A DNA stretch of 6,625 bases from Pseudomonadota bacterium (GTDB lineage: Bacteria; Pseudomonadota; Gammaproteobacteria; UBA4575): NCBI GenBank assembly GCA_009839635.1, contig VXPJ01000123.1:1-6625 (forward strand), read 5' to 3'. Under the pieces are notes generated by a model. It was not told the DNA's origin, ran no database searches, and saw only the letters and a program-made list of their open reading frames with translations. The position numbers were made by a program, and so were the translations under genes. Numbering within the stretch: the stretch's first letter is position 1; each line of letters starts with the position of its first letter. Shown here piece after piece: positions 5,704 through 6,625 of this stretch.

Positions 5704-5801
5704 GATAATTCCAGTATCCTTTACACAGGTGTGCAGTATACAAGTTTGTTTGCAGGCCACTACCCCTTACTTCGGCAACGTCAATTAGTTTTAGTCAATC
5801 A
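5704..5801. promoter_or_regulatory. Divergent intergenic region between gnnA and rnhB
   Basis: This AT-richer gap of about 98 bp is the only place where promoters for both the leftward gnnA-gnnB-lpxB operon and the rightward rnhB-dnaE genes can lie without sitting inside a gene. It contains a direct repeat of CAGTAT (5712-5717 and 5734-5739, 22 bp apart) and a small inverted repeat ACAC-AG-GTGT (5723-5732). No convincing -35/-10 pair is seen for the rightward direction. Its exact width depends on the two start codons, neither of which is ATG. Confidence 0.5.
5735..5740 (-). promoter_or_regulatory. Possible -10 element for the gnnA-gnnB-lpxB operon
   Basis: Read on the minus strand this is TATACT, one mismatch from the sigma-70 consensus TATAAT. 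It lies about 32 bp before the GTG at 5703, which would give a 5' leader of about 25 nt. No good -35 hexamer is found 16-18 bp upstream, so the call rests on one hexamer only. Confidence 0.25.
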
Positions 5802-6455
5802 TTGCAGGGCATAGAAAGCACACACCCGTCGGATCGGGTCGTCGGAATCGATGAAGCGGGGCGGGGCTCATTGGCCGGGCCGGTAATTGCAGCTGCCGTG
5901 GTGCTGCACCCGGTGAAGACCATAGACGGACTTCAGGATTCCAAGAAGCTGAGCCCGAAAAGGCGTGAGGATCTTTTTACAGAGATCACGTCCAAGGCCG
6001 TGTTCTGGGCCATCGGGCGGGCCTCTGCAGGCGAGATTGACCGCCTGAACATCCACCAGGCAACATTGCTTGCCATGTCCCGTGCCTGGAAGTCCGTTCC
6101 TTTCCCGGTGGAGCAGGTGCTGGTGGACGGCCTGCATTGTCCGGAACTGGCGGCCCCCTGCAAGGCCATCGTCCAGGGGGACCGGTCGGTGCCTGTGATC
6201 AGTGCCGCATCCATCCTGGCCAAGGTGACACGGGATGCGGAAATGCGGGCCTACCATGCCGACTACCCCGAGTACGGGTTTGACCGGCACAAGGGGTATC
6301 CGACGGCACATCACCTGGATGCCCTGCACGCGCATGGCCCCTCGGACCTGCACCGCAAGAGCTACGGGCCGGTCCGCGATACGCTTGCTGTACGCCCGCA
6401 ACACCCCGAAGGCCGAAACCCGTCCTCTGCCGGTTTGCAACCACCGCTGCCGTAG
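5802..6455 (+). CDS. rnhB: Ribonuclease HII
   Basis: RNase HII cuts the RNA strand of RNA-DNA hybrids and incises at single ribonucleotides misincorporated into DNA. The 217-residue product has the signature VVGIDEAGRGSLAGP (13-27) with catalytic Asp17 and Glu18. The remaining acidic residues are Asp109 in VLVDG and Asp127 in QGDRSVP. Also present are ISAASILAKVTRD (133-145) and HKGYPTAHH (163-171), both typical. The start is uncertain: TTG at 5802 is the only standard start codon near the conserved region in this frame, and no clear ribosome-binding site precedes it. After the conserved SYGPV the protein runs 26 residues, against 8 in E. coli, giving a Pro-rich tail. In most gamma-proteobacteria rnhB follows lpxB directly on the same strand; here lpxB is inverted, so rnhB needs its own promoter. 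dnaE follows after 14 bp. Confidence 0.95.
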   Translation: MQGIESTHPSDRVVGIDEAGRGSLAGPVIAAAVVLHPVKTIDGLQDSKKLSPKRREDLFTEITSKAVFWAIGRASAGEIDRLNIHQATLLAMSRAWKSVPFPVEQVLVDGLHCPELAAPCKAIVQGDRSVPVISAASILAKVTRDAEMRAYHADYPEYGFDRHKGYPTAHHLDALHAHGPSDLHRKSYGPVRDTLAVRPQHPEGRNPSSAGLQPPLP

Positions 6456-6469
6456 CCCCGAACGACGCC

Positions 6470-6625
6470 ATGGGACAATTCGTACACCTGCACCTGCACA
6501 CCGAGTACTCGCTTGTCGACAGTATCGTGCGCATCCCCGAGCTCATGGAAGGGGTGCGTGCACAGGGTATGGCATCGGTCACCCTGACCGATGTGAACAA
6601 CCTGTTCGCATTGGTTAAGATCTAC
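6470..6625 (+). CDS. dnaE: DNA polymerase III subunit alpha, N-terminal fragment
   Basis: The first 52 codons of dnaE are present; the gene runs off the right edge. The product is the replicative polymerase subunit of about 1,150 residues. This part is the start of its PHP domain: QFVHLHLHTEYSLVDS, then IPELMEGVRAQGM and TLTDVNNLFALVKIY, all characteristic of proteobacterial DnaE. The H-x-H pair (His6/His8/His10 region) of the first PHP metal-binding motif is kept, whereas E. coli DnaE reads HLRVHSDYS there. The ATG at 6470 is 14 bp after the rnhB stop, with no strong ribosome-binding site. The rnhB-dnaE order is the usual one. Confidence 0.95.
   Translation, partial: MGQFVHLHLHTEYSLVDSIVRIPELMEGVRAQGMASVTLTDVNNLFALVKIY

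Overview
The window is an envelope-biogenesis and replication locus from a Gram-negative bacterium. It contains most of the classic skp/ompH - lpxD - fabZ - lpxA - lpxB - rnhB - dnaE neighbourhood of gamma-proteobacteria, with two extra genes and a local rearrangement. The order, the gamma-type FabZ and LpxA, and the DnaE N-terminus suggest a gamma-proteobacterium or an Acidithiobacillus-like relative. I cannot name a genus. The DNA is GC-rich and nearly fully coding; the only sizeable non-coding gap is about 98 bp.

Left part, + strand (1-2497): the 3' end of skp/ompH (periplasmic chaperone), broken by an in-frame TAG; then lpxD, fabZ and lpxA, tightly spaced and probably one transcript. FabZ and LpxA draw on the same 3-hydroxyacyl-ACP pool, and LpxA and LpxD put the first acyl chains on the lipid A sugar.

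Middle part, - strand (2506-5703), read right to left: a Gfo/Idh/MocA oxidoreductase, a DegT/DnrJ/EryC1 aminotransferase and lpxB. This family pair lying between lpxA and lpxB matches gnnA/gnnB of Acidithiobacillus ferrooxidans. There the two enzymes turn UDP-GlcNAc into its 3-amino analogue (UDP-GlcNAc3N), so that LpxA attaches its acyl chain by an amide bond. The window therefore predicts lipid A built on 2,3-diamino-2,3-dideoxyglucose (GlcN3N), with amide-linked primary acyl chains. LpxA carries Met at the chain-length ruler position, which predicts a short, 3-hydroxydecanoyl-like chain.

Right part, + strand (5802-6625): rnhB (RNase HII) and the first 52 codons of dnaE (DNA polymerase III alpha). 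The three-gene block has exactly the order and orientation expected if an ancestral lpxA-gnnA-gnnB-lpxB-rnhB array had its gnnA-gnnB-lpxB segment inverted in place. This leaves lpxA and lpxB converging with 8 bp between them. It also leaves rnhB-dnaE cut off from the upstream operon, behind a short divergent intergenic region.

The pathway chemistry is known. What deserves attention is the inversion, the interrupted skp gene, and several substitutions in LpxA and LpxB at or near the active site.
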